Assembly: GCF_003258365.1 (NCBI RefSeq)
Contig: NZ_QHKM01000012.1
Span: 1-64,000, forward strand
From: Hymenobacter edaphi
GTDB lineage: Bacteria; Bacteroidota; Bacteroidia; Cytophagales; Hymenobacteraceae
Length of the DNA: 64,000 nucleotides
Reading direction: 5' to 3'
The notes under the pieces are model-generated. The model made no database searches. It was not told the origin of the DNA and was given only the letters and a program-made list of their open reading frames with translations. Positions 34,039 through 41,789 of this stretch are shown piece after piece (the stretch's first letter is position 1; every line of letters starts with the position of its first letter). A program made the translations under genes and the position numbers.

Positions 34039-34446
34039 ATGAAAACCGCCCTGCTCAACACCCGCTTCCTGCTCCTGGCCGCCACCGCCTGCGCCCTGGG
34101 CTTTGCCCGGCCCGCCGCTGCCGCCGACAAGACCAACAACACCGACGGCCAGCCCGTCTGCGTCGACAAGGTGGCCGACTTCACCTACGTGGTGCGCGTG
34201 AGCAACCCCTCGCAGAAAGCCAGCCAGCTGTGGCTGGAGCGCGTCGATACCGGCGCCCGCCTCTACCGCAGCAGCGACAAAGCCCCCTCGTTCGGCCGCA
34301 AGCTGAACGTGAAAAACCTCGAAGACGGGCAGTACGCCATTGTGGTGCAGACTGGCAAGGCCACCCGCCGCTACACCCTGGAGCTGGCCACGCAGCCGAC
34401 GCAGCGCGTGGCGCTGCTGCACGAAAACGCCGTGGCAGCGCGCTAA
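34039..34446 (+). CDS. Small secreted beta-rich protein, paralogue 3 of 3
   Basis: This is 135 residues. The signal peptide MKTALLNTRFLLLAATACAL ends near PAAAA. The mature pattern PVCVDKVADFTYVVRVSNPS, LERVDTGARLYR, LNVKNLEDGQYAIVVQTG and RRYTLELA matches the paralogues at 27710 and 31710. It has its own promoter, so the three paralogues are separate transcription units. Function is unknown. Confidence 0.65.
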   Translation: MKTALLNTRFLLLAATACALGFARPAAAADKTNNTDGQPVCVDKVADFTYVVRVSNPSQKASQLWLERVDTGARLYRSSDKAPSFGRKLNVKNLEDGQYAIVVQTGKATRRYTLELATQPTQRVALLHENAVAAR

Positions 34447-34472
34447 CGCCGCTGGTTTTCACCACCCTGCCC

Positions 34473-34519
34473 CCGACGCCCCGGTCTGGCTGCTGCCCGC
34501 AGCCGGACCGGGGCGTCGG
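34473..34519. terminator. Perfect 14-bp hairpin after paralogue 3
   Basis: CCGACGCCCCGGTC (34473-34486) and its complement at 34506-34519 form a 14-bp stem with a 19-nt loop. It starts 27 bp after the stop. No T tract follows at once. Between here and the pectinesterase start at 34821 I see no gene; TATCTTGG near 34597 is a near match to the -7 word. Confidence 0.6.
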
Positions 34520-34820
34520 CGTTGCCGGGGCAGCCCGCTCCGGCGGCAACGCGGGTTTTTGTAAGTCAAGTGGCCTGTATTTCGTCCTATTCTGGTATCT
34601 TGGCCGCTGATCTATTGGGAGCCGCCCGATTACGGTGATTCCACGTCTTTGAAGCCCGCTTCCGGGACGTGGGCACCGGCCAGCTAGTATAAAAAAACTG
34701 CGCAACAATTCGGCTAAGCGGCTTCGTTAGGCCTCGCCGCGGCTTAGGTACTCCGGCCAGCCACCGCCGCCCACTGCGGCGGCTCTCCCCTGCTCTGATT
34801 TTCCACCCGTCCTTTTTGCT

Positions 34821-35807
34821 ATGAAAAAAGTACTACTTCTTTGTTTGTTGCTCTGCCTGACTGCCGGCCTGGCCCGGGCCCAACAGCTGGGGCAGCGCGT
34901 CGTGGTGGCGCGCGACGGCAGCGGCAACTACCGCACCGTGCAGGAGGCCCTCAACGCCGTGCCCAAAAACAACCCCGCGCTCATCACCATCTTCATCAAG
35001 AAGGGCGTGTACAAGGAAAAGCTGAACCTGGCCAAAAAGCAGGACAACGTGCGCCTGGTGGGCGAGGCCCTGGAAGAAACCATCCTGGTGTACGACGACT
35101 ACAACGGCCGCGTGGTGGAAGGCGCCGCCGAGCCCCTGGGTACGTCGGAAGCCGCCTCGTTCCGGGTGTTCAGCAACAACTTCTCGGCCGAAAACCTCAC
35201 CTTCCAGAACACGGCCGCGCACACCGCCGGCCAGGGCCCGGCCATGTGGGTATACGGCGACAAGGCGCAGTTCCGCAACTGCCGCTTCCTCGGCTTCCGC
35301 GACACGCTGTACGTGTACGGCTACGGCTCGCGCCAGTACTACAAGAACTGCTACATCGAAGGCACCACCGACTTTATCCTGGGCTCCGGCACGGCCTGGT
35401 TCGAGGACTGCACGCTGTTCTGCAAGCCCAAGGGCACCTGCATCATGGCCCCTTCCACCCCCGACACGGTCACGTTCGGCTTCGTACTGCAGCGCTGCAA
35501 AATCGTGGGCGACGCTCCCGACGACTCGTATTTCCTGGCCCGACCCTGGAAGCCCTTCGGCAAGGCCGTGCTCCTGAACTGCGAGCTGGGCCCCATGATC
35601 AAGCCCAAGGGCTGGGACCATTGGGGCAAGGAAACCAACAAGCAGGACGCCTTCTTCGCCGAGTTTAAGTCGAAGGGCCCGGGCGCGGCCAAGGCCAAGC
35701 AGCGTGCCCTGTGGTCGAAGCAGCTGAACGCCCAGCAGGCCGCCCTCTACACCCCCGCCGCCGCCATGCACGGCTGGGACCCCACCGCGACGCCGGCCGC
35801 CGAATAG
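34821..35807 (+). CDS. Secreted pectinesterase (CE8 family)
   Basis: This is 328 residues with a signal peptide (MKKVLLLCLLLCLTAGLARAQ). It has the right-handed beta-helix of pectin methylesterases: ARDGSGNYRTVQEALNAVP at the start, GFRDTLYVYG with the first catalytic Asp, GTTDFILGSGTAWFEDC with the second Asp, and ARPWKPFGKAVLL with the conserved Arg and Trp. It removes methyl groups from pectin outside the cytoplasm. The usual FIFGNA is FILGSG here, a moderate change next to the active site. No polysaccharide-utilisation locus surrounds it. A terminator follows. Confidence 0.88.
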   Translation: MKKVLLLCLLLCLTAGLARAQQLGQRVVVARDGSGNYRTVQEALNAVPKNNPALITIFIKKGVYKEKLNLAKKQDNVRLVGEALEETILVYDDYNGRVVEGAAEPLGTSEAASFRVFSNNFSAENLTFQNTAAHTAGQGPAMWVYGDKAQFRNCRFLGFRDTLYVYGYGSRQYYKNCYIEGTTDFILGSGTAWFEDCTLFCKPKGTCIMAPSTPDTVTFGFVLQRCKIVGDAPDDSYFLARPWKPFGKAVLLNCELGPMIKPKGWDHWGKETNKQDAFFAEFKSKGPGAAKAKQRALWSKQLNAQQAALYTPAAAMHGWDPTATPAAE

Positions 35808-35827
35808 ACGAGCCAGCTGCTACAACG

Positions 35828-35862
35828 CCACGGCCCCGGTGCTCAGCGCACCGGGGCCGTGG
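35828..35862. terminator. Perfect 15-bp hairpin between convergent genes
   Basis: CCACGGCCCCGGTGC (35828-35842) pairs with 35848-35862 around a 5-nt loop. It lies between the pectinesterase stop (+) and the aspartase stop (-), so it can terminate both, although neither side has a T run. Confidence 0.7.
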
Positions 35863-35889
35863 CGTGTTGGCCCGAAGCGTGGCCGCCCG

Positions 35890-37296
35890 CTACTGAATGA
35901 AGTGCGGGCGAATCAGGTTTTCGAAGGTGAAAATTTCGTCCCACTTGGCCTGGGTGAGCAGCTGCCGCTCGGTCACGGCAATCTGGTACACCGACTTGCC
36001 GGTCTTGAGCGCCTCCTTGGCAATTTCGGCCGCGGTTTCGTAGCCGAGCACCGGGTTCAGCTGCGTGACGATGCCCACGCTGTTGCGCACCAGGTTTTCG
36101 GCGTGCGCGGCGTTGGCGGTGATGCCCACCACGCACTTCTCGCGCAGGGTGTGCACGGCGTTGGTCAGGTAGCTGATGCTGGTAAACAACGCGAAGCTGA
36201 TAACGGGCTCCATCACGTTCAGCTGCAGCTGCCCGGCCTCGGCGGCCATGGTCACCGTCAGGTCGGCCCCGATAACGTAAAAGGCCGTCTGGTTGACCAC
36301 CTCGGGCACCACCGGGTTCACCTTCCCGGGCATGATGCTGGAGCCCGGCTGCAGCGGTGGCAGGTTGATTTCGTTGATACCGGTGCGCGGGCCCGAGGAG
36401 AGCAGGCGCAGGTCGTTGCAGATTTTGGAGAGCTTCACGGCGGTGCGCTTCAGCACGCCCGAGAGCTGCACGTAGGCCCCGGTGTCGTAGGTGGCCTCGA
36501 TCAGGTCGCCGGCCAGCACCAGCTCCAGCCCGGTGATGTCGCGCAGGTGCTGCGTCACCAGCTCGGCGTAGCCTTCGGGGGCATTCACGCGGGTGCCGAT
36601 GGCGGTGGCGCCCATGTTGATTTCGCTGATGAGCCGGCGCGAGTCGTCGATGCGCAGCAGCTCCTCGCGCAGGTTGGTGGCAAAGGCCTTGAATTCGTCG
36701 CCCATGCTCATGGGCACCGCGTCCTGCAGCTGGGTGCGCCCCATTTTCAGCACGTTGCGGAATTCCTCGCCCTTGGCGGCAAAGGCGTCGGCCAGTTGGG
36801 CCAGGGCGTCGCGGTAGCTCTGCAGCTTGTTGTTCAGCGCGATGCGGAAGGCCGTGGGGTAGGCGTCGTTGGTGCTCTGCGAGCAGTTGACGTGGTTGTT
36901 CGGGTGGCAGAACTGGTACTCGCCCTTGGCCTTGCCCATCAGCTCCAGGGCCACGTTGGCAATGACCTCGTTGGCGTTCATGTTCACCGAGGTGCCGGCC
37001 CCGCCCTGAATCATGTCGGTCAGGAACTGGTCGTCCAGCTCGCCGGTCATCACCCGGTCGCAGGCCCGGGCGATGTGGCCGGCCAGGGTGGCGTCGAGCA
37101 CGCCCAGGTCGCGGTTGGCCAGGGCTGCGCCCTTCTTCACGTAGGCCAGGGCCTGCACAAACAGCGGCTCGGCCTTGAGTGGAATGCCGGTAATGTGGAA
37201 GTTTTCGAGGGCGCGCAGCGTCTGGATGCCGTAGTAGGCGTCGGCCGGAATGGCCCGCTCGCCCAGAAAATCGTGCTCGATCCGGGATGCGTTCAT
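35890..37296 (-). CDS. aspA: Aspartate ammonia-lyase
   Basis: This is 468 residues. It converts L-aspartate reversibly to fumarate and ammonia. Family signatures are present: GGAGTSVNMNANEVIANVAL near 100, NNHVNCSQSTNDAYPTAFRI, KMGRTQLQDAVPMSMG and the catalytic SS loop PGSSIMPGKVNPVVPE, whose serine acts as base. The length is normal. MNASRIEHDFLGERAIPADAYYG is the standard start. The related fumarase gene begins at the right edge of the window. It has its own promoter upstream. Confidence 0.93.
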   Translation of the reverse strand: MNASRIEHDFLGERAIPADAYYGIQTLRALENFHITGIPLKAEPLFVQALAYVKKGAALANRDLGVLDATLAGHIARACDRVMTGELDDQFLTDMIQGGAGTSVNMNANEVIANVALELMGKAKGEYQFCHPNNHVNCSQSTNDAYPTAFRIALNNKLQSYRDALAQLADAFAAKGEEFRNVLKMGRTQLQDAVPMSMGDEFKAFATNLREELLRIDDSRRLISEINMGATAIGTRVNAPEGYAELVTQHLRDITGLELVLAGDLIEATYDTGAYVQLSGVLKRTAVKLSKICNDLRLLSSGPRTGINEINLPPLQPGSSIMPGKVNPVVPEVVNQTAFYVIGADLTVTMAAEAGQLQLNVMEPVISFALFTSISYLTNAVHTLREKCVVGITANAAHAENLVRNSVGIVTQLNPVLGYETAAEIAKEALKTGKSVYQIAVTERQLLTQAKWDEIFTFENLIRPHFIQ

Positions 37297-37361
37297 GAAG
37301 TCGATGGGGTGGGAAGTAGGGAATGGAAGAGGCGCCGCGGCCCGCCGGGCAAGCCGCCGGG

Positions 37362-37369
37362 CAAAGGTA
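37362..37369 (-). promoter_or_regulatory. -7 element TACCTTTG of aspA
   Basis: This is an exact TAnnTTTG match on the minus strand, 65 bp before the aspA ATG at 37296. The extended context is TATACCTTTG. No clear -33 TTTG was seen. Confidence 0.65.
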
Positions 37370-37413
37370 TACGGCGCTCGGCAGTTGGGCGGGCGGGCGG
37401 CGGCCCAAAACAG

Positions 37414-37449
37414 GCCGCGCCGGCTACCCTGCGGGGTAGCCGGCGCGGC
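37414..37449. terminator. Perfect 16-bp hairpin
   Basis: GCCGCGCCGGCTACCC (37414-37429) and its complement (37434-37449) form a stem with a 4-nt loop. It lies 19 bp downstream of the stop of the small minus-strand gene 37468-37728 and upstream of the aspA promoter, so it probably ends that small transcript. Confidence 0.7.
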
Positions 37450-37467
37450 AGCGCGGCAGCAGCGGCG

Positions 37468-37728
37468 CTAGTTGTTGCGGATCGGCGCGTCGATGGTGAT
37501 AACGCCCTTGGGCTTGCGGCGGAACAGGCCGCGGTTCTTTTTCTGCTTGCGGGCCTTGCGCTTGGCTTTGCGGGTTTTGGCCTTGTGGCGGTAGTATTTG
37601 TAGCGCGGCCGCGGGATGGCCTGCGTTTCCAGGGCCGTTTCGGGGGCGGCAGAAGTGCTGGCGGCCGCTTCGGCGGGGTCCAGCACGGCCAGGAAGATGC
37701 CCAGCCAGAGAACAAAGATTCTGTACAT
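37468..37728 (-). CDS. Small secreted basic protein
   Basis: This is 86 residues. Start MYRIFVLWLGIFLAVLDPAEA gives a signal peptide. The mature part is strongly basic (RPRYKYYRHKAKTRKAKRKARKQKKNRGLFRRK), ending GVITIDAPIRNN. The composition suggests binding to acidic polymers or DNA outside the membrane, but no family is recognised. The frame stays open to 37875; the ATG at 37728 is the one that makes the signal peptide. Confidence 0.5.
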   Translation of the reverse strand: MYRIFVLWLGIFLAVLDPAEAAASTSAAPETALETQAIPRPRYKYYRHKAKTRKAKRKARKQKKNRGLFRRKPKGVITIDAPIRNN

Positions 37729-37926
37729 GCGAAAGCTCAGGAGAGTGGGCCGCCGAAACGGTAAAAAGTACCTGCGTGCGGAAATAGTCCTACTGCGGAC
37801 CGCCCTCAGCGGTAAGTTAGTAGATTCAGCTGATTGAATGCTACCTACGGCGAAAACCGCTGCGCGGGTTGTCAAGGCAACTGCGTTAAGACGTTTTTTA
37901 TTGTCGAGCCTCGCAAAGGTAAGGCA

Positions 37927-37960
37927 TATTCAGGGTATGAGGGAGCTTGATTCCTGAATA
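37927..37960. terminator. 8-bp hairpin in the gap 37729-37983
   Basis: TATTCAGG (37927-37934) and CCTGAATA (37953-37960) pair around an 18-nt loop, just downstream of the minus-strand gene ending at 37984. It may terminate the MFS operon. The rest of this 255-bp gap shows nothing else. Confidence 0.45.
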
Positions 37961-37983
37961 AGTACCAAAGCATCAGCGGCCGG

Positions 37984-38466
37984 TCAGCGCGCCTGAGCCA
38001 GCAGCCAGGCCGCGGCGTCCTCGTCGCGCTCGAACGAGCGGTAGAGCAGGGGCAGGCCTTGCACGTGGGTGGTGATGTAGGCCGTGGCCAGGCGCGTGAG
38101 CACCTGCGGCGACACCACCACGGCCCCGAAGCGGTAGCCGGCCTGCTGCACGGCCTGCGGCAGCCAGTGGCGGGCCACCCACTGCTGCTCCGGGGTGGTG
38201 AAGGGCGGCATCTCCACCTGATTGATCAGGATGCGGCCCCAGCCCTGCTCCTGCAGAGCCCGGGCCATGTGCTCGAACAGCGCCTGGGTATCGGCGAGGC
38301 GGCGGGGGCCGCGGCTCCAGTGCGCCCGCAGAAAGCCGGCCGGGTCGAGGGACAGGCGGCCGGCGGCGTTGGCAAAGTAGGGGCTGGGGGCAGAAGCGGC
38401 GGGCATCGGCGCAAAGGTAGCGGGCGCGGCGGACGGCGCCACTGCCGGGCCGGCCGCGGGGCTCAT
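37984..38466 (-). CDS. STAS-like small cytosolic protein
   Basis: This is up to 160 residues. The core (GRLSLDPAGFLRAHWSRGPR, WGRILINQVEMPPFTTPEQQ, YRFGAVVVSPQVLTRLATAYI) and the C-terminal DEDAAAWLLAQ follow the alternating strand-helix layout of STAS/SpoIIAA-like proteins; a remote resemblance to the gene at 46449 is visible at the C-terminus. The start at 38466 overlaps the MFS stop as ATGA, suggesting coupling. However, an exact -7 word TACCTTTG (38419-38412) sits just before an internal ATG at 38406, which would give an almost leaderless second product of 140 residues. Confidence 0.55.
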   Translation of the reverse strand: MSPAAGPAVAPSAAPATFAPMPAASAPSPYFANAAGRLSLDPAGFLRAHWSRGPRRLADTQALFEHMARALQEQGWGRILINQVEMPPFTTPEQQWVARHWLPQAVQQAGYRFGAVVVSPQVLTRLATAYITTHVQGLPLLYRSFERDEDAAAWLLAQAR

Positions 38467-40124
38467 TGCTGGCCCGGCAGGGCTTCGGGCGGGGTGGGGG
38501 CCTCCACGTTGGGCGTCTTGGGAAAGGCCAGGAAGTGGGTGACGCGCGGCGGCTCGGGGCCCTGGTGAAACTGCCGTACCTGAGCTTCCACCAGCTGGTC
38601 TTCGCGGGTAAAGCGGTGGTGCTGGCGCTGATGCTCACCCCAGGTGGCCACGTAGAAAAACTCGGTAATCTGCTCGGGGCGGGCCAGATCGGCAAACACG
38701 CCGGCGCGCAGGGCCCCGTCGCGCAGGCGCAGGCGGGTGAGCGGGCCCACGGCCTGCCGGAAAGCGGGCTGGGCGGCCACCGGCACCCGGTACTCCACCA
38801 TCACCACCACCGGCCCGTCGTCGGGGTCGACGGCGCCGTGCACCTCCGGCTCGGGCCAGTGCTCGGCGGGGGCCAGGTCGAGGTCTTCGGCGGCGCGCAT
38901 GGGGAAGGGCAGGGCCAGCAGCAAACTCAGCAGCATCCAGCCGGCGGCCCCGAGCAGGGAATACACCAGGCCCAGGCGGTCGGCCAGCTCGCCCCACACG
39001 ATGCTGCCCAGCGAGAGGCCCGCCTGAAACACGAGCATGTACAGGCTCACCACCCGCGCCTGCACCCACCGGGGCACGTGCAGCTGCACGGTGGTGCTGA
39101 AGGCCGTCATCGTGAGCAGCCAGGCCACGCCCGAAAGGAACATCACCGGAAACAGGCCGTACTCCGTCGGCATCAGGGCCAGGCTTACGTTGGTGCCCAC
39201 GAACACCAGCGCCCCGAGCAGGGCGCGCTGGTTGAAGTTCAGCCGCCGCCCGATGCGCCCCACCAGAAAGGCCCCGGTAATGGCGCCCGCGCCCAGCCAG
39301 GAAAGCAGCACGCCGTAGGAGCCCGACTGCAGGTGCAGGCGCTGGGCCGTGACCACCGACAGCAGCGCCCACATGGCCGCCGCCCCGAACGAAAACGCGA
39401 AGGCCCGCACCAGCACCGCGTAAATGGCCGGCGAGTACTGCACGTAGCGCAGGCCGGCGCGCAAGGCCCCGGCAAAGTTTTCGGCCGGCCCGCTGACCTC
39501 AGGCTGCACGCGCCGCCAGCGGTACACCACCACCCAGGTGCCCACAAACGACACGCCGTTGAGCAAGAACACGTAGCCCGGCGAGTAGTAAGCAATGATG
39601 AGTCCGCCCAGCGCCGGCCCGATGGCCCGGGCAATGTTGTTGCTGACCCCGTTCAGGGTAATGGCGAAGGGCAGAATGGGCCGCGGCACCAGCTCGGCGG
39701 GCAGCGTTTGCCACACCGGCGCGTTCAGGGCCGAGCCGATGCCGAGCACAAACGTGAAGCCCAGCACGCTAAAGGCCGATACCTGATTCGAGAGGGTGAG
39801 CACGCCGAGCACGAAGGCCACCACGCCCATGAAGCCCTGGGTGACCAGCAGCAGGCGGCGCCGGTCAATCAGGTCGCCAAGGGCGCCGGCGGGCATGCTC
39901 AGCAGAAAGGCCGGCAGCGAGGTGGCGGCCTGCATCAGGGCCACCAGCAGGGCCGAGGTGGTCAGCGTCGTTACCAGCCACACGCCGGCCACGTTCTGCA
40001 TCCAGGTGCCCACGTTCGACACCACCGAGGCCAGCCAGATGGCCCGGAACATGGAAACAGCCAGCGGCGACCAAAGCGTGGCCGGGGCGGCGGGGGCGGG
40101 AGCAGCGGTGGACGGATCGGACAT
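38463..40124 (-). CDS. MFS transporter with fused C-terminal monooxygenase-like domain
   Basis: This is 553 residues. Residues 20-420 form a 12-helix major facilitator of the MFS_3 (EntS-like) group, with the loop motif GDLIDRRRLLL after helix 2. The last 120 residues (VVVMVEYRVPVAAQPAFRQAV, TRLRLRDGALRAGVFADLARPEQITEFFYV) look like a ferredoxin-like ABM-type domain, which is known in this group. Transporters of this type export siderophores or drugs, but no siderophore genes are nearby. A perfect 18-bp hairpin sits 4 bp upstream of the ATG. The next gene overlaps it by 4 bp. Confidence 0.82.
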   Translation of the reverse strand: MSDPSTAAPAPAAPATLWSPLAVSMFRAIWLASVVSNVGTWMQNVAGVWLVTTLTTSALLVALMQAATSLPAFLLSMPAGALGDLIDRRRLLLVTQGFMGVVAFVLGVLTLSNQVSAFSVLGFTFVLGIGSALNAPVWQTLPAELVPRPILPFAITLNGVSNNIARAIGPALGGLIIAYYSPGYVFLLNGVSFVGTWVVVYRWRRVQPEVSGPAENFAGALRAGLRYVQYSPAIYAVLVRAFAFSFGAAAMWALLSVVTAQRLHLQSGSYGVLLSWLGAGAITGAFLVGRIGRRLNFNQRALLGALVFVGTNVSLALMPTEYGLFPVMFLSGVAWLLTMTAFSTTVQLHVPRWVQARVVSLYMLVFQAGLSLGSIVWGELADRLGLVYSLLGAAGWMLLSLLLALPFPMRAAEDLDLAPAEHWPEPEVHGAVDPDDGPVVVMVEYRVPVAAQPAFRQAVGPLTRLRLRDGALRAGVFADLARPEQITEFFYVATWGEHQRQHHRFTREDQLVEAQVRQFHQGPEPPRVTHFLAFPKTPNVEAPTPPEALPGQQ

Positions 40125-40128
40125 AAAA

Positions 40129-40168
40129 CAGCACTGCCCGGGGCCGGCGGCGGCCCCGGGCAGTGCTG
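40129..40168. promoter_or_regulatory. Perfect 18-bp hairpin abutting the MFS start codon
   Basis: CAGCACTGCCCGGGGCCG (40129-40146) and its complement (40151-40168) enclose 4 nt. In the minus-strand RNA the stem is followed by UUUU and then the AUG at 40124. It has the form of an intrinsic terminator or attenuator, or a structure that blocks translation initiation. It may also be a mobile palindrome. Confidence 0.65.
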
Positions 40169-40254
40169 CGTACGGGATTTGGCCGCGCCGGGGTGGGCCG
40201 AAGGGCCGGGCGCCGGTAATGATTTCATAATTAGCAGCCCGGCCGCCGGCGGGG

Positions 40255-40262
40255 TAGTTTTG
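40255..40262 (+). promoter_or_regulatory. -7 element TAGTTTTG
   Basis: This is an exact TAnnTTTG match 25 bp before the ATG at 40288, giving a short leader of about 20 nt. Confidence 0.55.
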
Positions 40263-40287
40263 GGCCGCATCAGCTTCGGTTTATTCC

Positions 40288-40632
40288 ATGCGTCGTGCTT
40301 TTCTTCTGCTGCTGCCGGTTGTCGGCCTGGTCGCCGGGCGCGCTGTGGCCCAGGCCCCGGCGCCGCGCCCGGTGCTCGGCGGCGTGGTGCTGAGCGGGGC
40401 CCGGCAGCCGCTGGCGGGCGTGAGCGTGCTGGTGCGCGGTACCACCCTGGTCACCAGCACCAACGCCGAAGGCCGGTTTCTGCTGCCCGAGCTGCCCCGC
40501 GGCCCGCTCACGCTGCGCTTTGAGCTGAGCGGCTTCGTCGTCACCGACGTGGCCGTGGCCGACACCGCCCGCGCCCCGCTGCAGGTGCGCCTGCTCTCGA
40601 CGCGCCCGCCGGTGCGCACCCGGCGCAACTAG
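40288..40632 (+). CDS. Small secreted carboxypeptidase-regulatory-like domain protein
   Basis: This is 114 residues with a signal peptide (MRRAFLLLLPVVGLVAGRAVAQ). One CarboxypepD_reg-like beta-sandwich follows: VLGGVVLSGARQPLAGVSVLVRGTTLVTSTNAEGRFLLPELP and LTLRFELSGFVVTDVAV. In Bacteroidota this domain normally heads SusC/TonB-dependent receptors; here it stands alone. Function is unknown. It has its own promoter. Confidence 0.7.
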   Translation: MRRAFLLLLPVVGLVAGRAVAQAPAPRPVLGGVVLSGARQPLAGVSVLVRGTTLVTSTNAEGRFLLPELPRGPLTLRFELSGFVVTDVAVADTARAPLQVRLLSTRPPVRTRRN

Positions 40633-40685
40633 CTCCGGCCGCCAACCCGGCTTGGTTCGAAAGGCCCGCCTTCCGCCGGCGCGGC

Positions 40686-41666
40686 TTATTTCCCGCGCGG
40701 CAGCTGGCCCACGAAGTCGGCAACGGCCTGCTGAAACGCCCGCGGATTTTCCTGGAAGGGGTAGTGCTTGCCGGGCAGCACCACGGCCTGCTGCCTGGGG
40801 AAGCGGAACGACTTGTAGTGGTCGGGGCCGGTGACGTAGTCTTCGCGGCCGCTGATGACGAGCACGGGCATGGTCAGCTGGGCCGAGGCGGCGGTGAAGT
40901 CCTGTAGGTACTCGGGGCGCTGAAACACGGCGGAGGCAAACTCCTGGTTGCGCTGGGGCTGGCTGCGCACCACCTGGCTGGCGCGCGCCGCGGCCGTGTC
41001 GGCGGCGTACATGAGCTTGCCCAGCAGCTTCTGCTGGCCGAGCAGCCCCATCACCATGCCCCAGCGCTGGGGCAGCGGGGCGGCCGGGTCGAGGGGCGGG
41101 CGGCCCTCGGCGGGCAGCAGGGCGTAGCCGTAGGTGGTGGTGGCCTCCATGGTGGCCGGCAGGTTCAGAATGCCGTTGACCAGAATCAGCGCCTGCACGC
41201 GCTCGGGGTGCCGGGCGGCGTAGGCCGTGGCAATGGTGCCGCCGAAGCTGTGCGCCATCACCACCCATTTGTCCAGCCCCAGCTGCTGACGCACGTCCTC
41301 CAGGTCCTGCACCAGGCGGTCCAGCGAGTAGTCCTTGGAGGGGGCGCTGGCCGAGCGGCCGCTGCCGCGCTGGTCCAGGTAAATCATCTGCAGCCGGGGC
41401 TCCAGCGCCCGGCCGCCCAGGGCCTCGAAACCGTAGCTGCCCGCGCCGGGCCCGCCGTGCACAAACACGCAGGGCAGCCCCTGGCCCGCCACCTGCACGA
41501 ACAGCCGCACGCCGTCGGTGGTGGTGATGGTGGGCGTGCCGCTGGTGAGTTGGGCGGCGGCGCGGGCGGGTTTGGCCGGCTGGGCCAGCAGCGGGGCCGC
41601 GCCCAGCAACAACGCGCAGCAGGTGGCCGCCGAAACGGCGCGGCGGAGGGAAGGCAGCTTTATCAT
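40686..41666 (-). CDS. Secreted alpha/beta hydrolase, proline iminopeptidase-like (S33)
   Basis: This is 326 residues with a signal peptide (LRRAVSAATCCALLLGAAPLLAQ). The motifs are VHGGPGAGS (oxyanion hole, HGGPG typical of S33 peptidases), LDQRGSGRS, AHSFGGT with the nucleophile Ser, SGREDYVTG with Asp and PGKHYPF with His. It probably hydrolyses peptides or small esters in the periplasm. The ATG at 41666 gives the signal peptide; upstream frame to 41723 was rejected. Confidence 0.75.
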   Translation of the reverse strand: MIKLPSLRRAVSAATCCALLLGAAPLLAQPAKPARAAAQLTSGTPTITTTDGVRLFVQVAGQGLPCVFVHGGPGAGSYGFEALGGRALEPRLQMIYLDQRGSGRSASAPSKDYSLDRLVQDLEDVRQQLGLDKWVVMAHSFGGTIATAYAARHPERVQALILVNGILNLPATMEATTTYGYALLPAEGRPPLDPAAPLPQRWGMVMGLLGQQKLLGKLMYAADTAAARASQVVRSQPQRNQEFASAVFQRPEYLQDFTAASAQLTMPVLVISGREDYVTGPDHYKSFRFPRQQAVVLPGKHYPFQENPRAFQQAVADFVGQLPRGK

Positions 41667-41789
41667 GGCAGCTCGGGAACTGGGGAAGGATGAGGCCGGA
41701 AGATAGAGCCCGAGGCCGCCCACCCGCCACCCAAACCGGGTGAACCGTCCCGATGGCCGGGGTGAAGCCCCCCCAAAGCGCCGCGAACG

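Noticed and set aside
35839-37764. Long plus-strand frame antisense to aspA
   Set aside because: Aspartase on the minus strand matches its family along the complete length; the other frame is a shadow.
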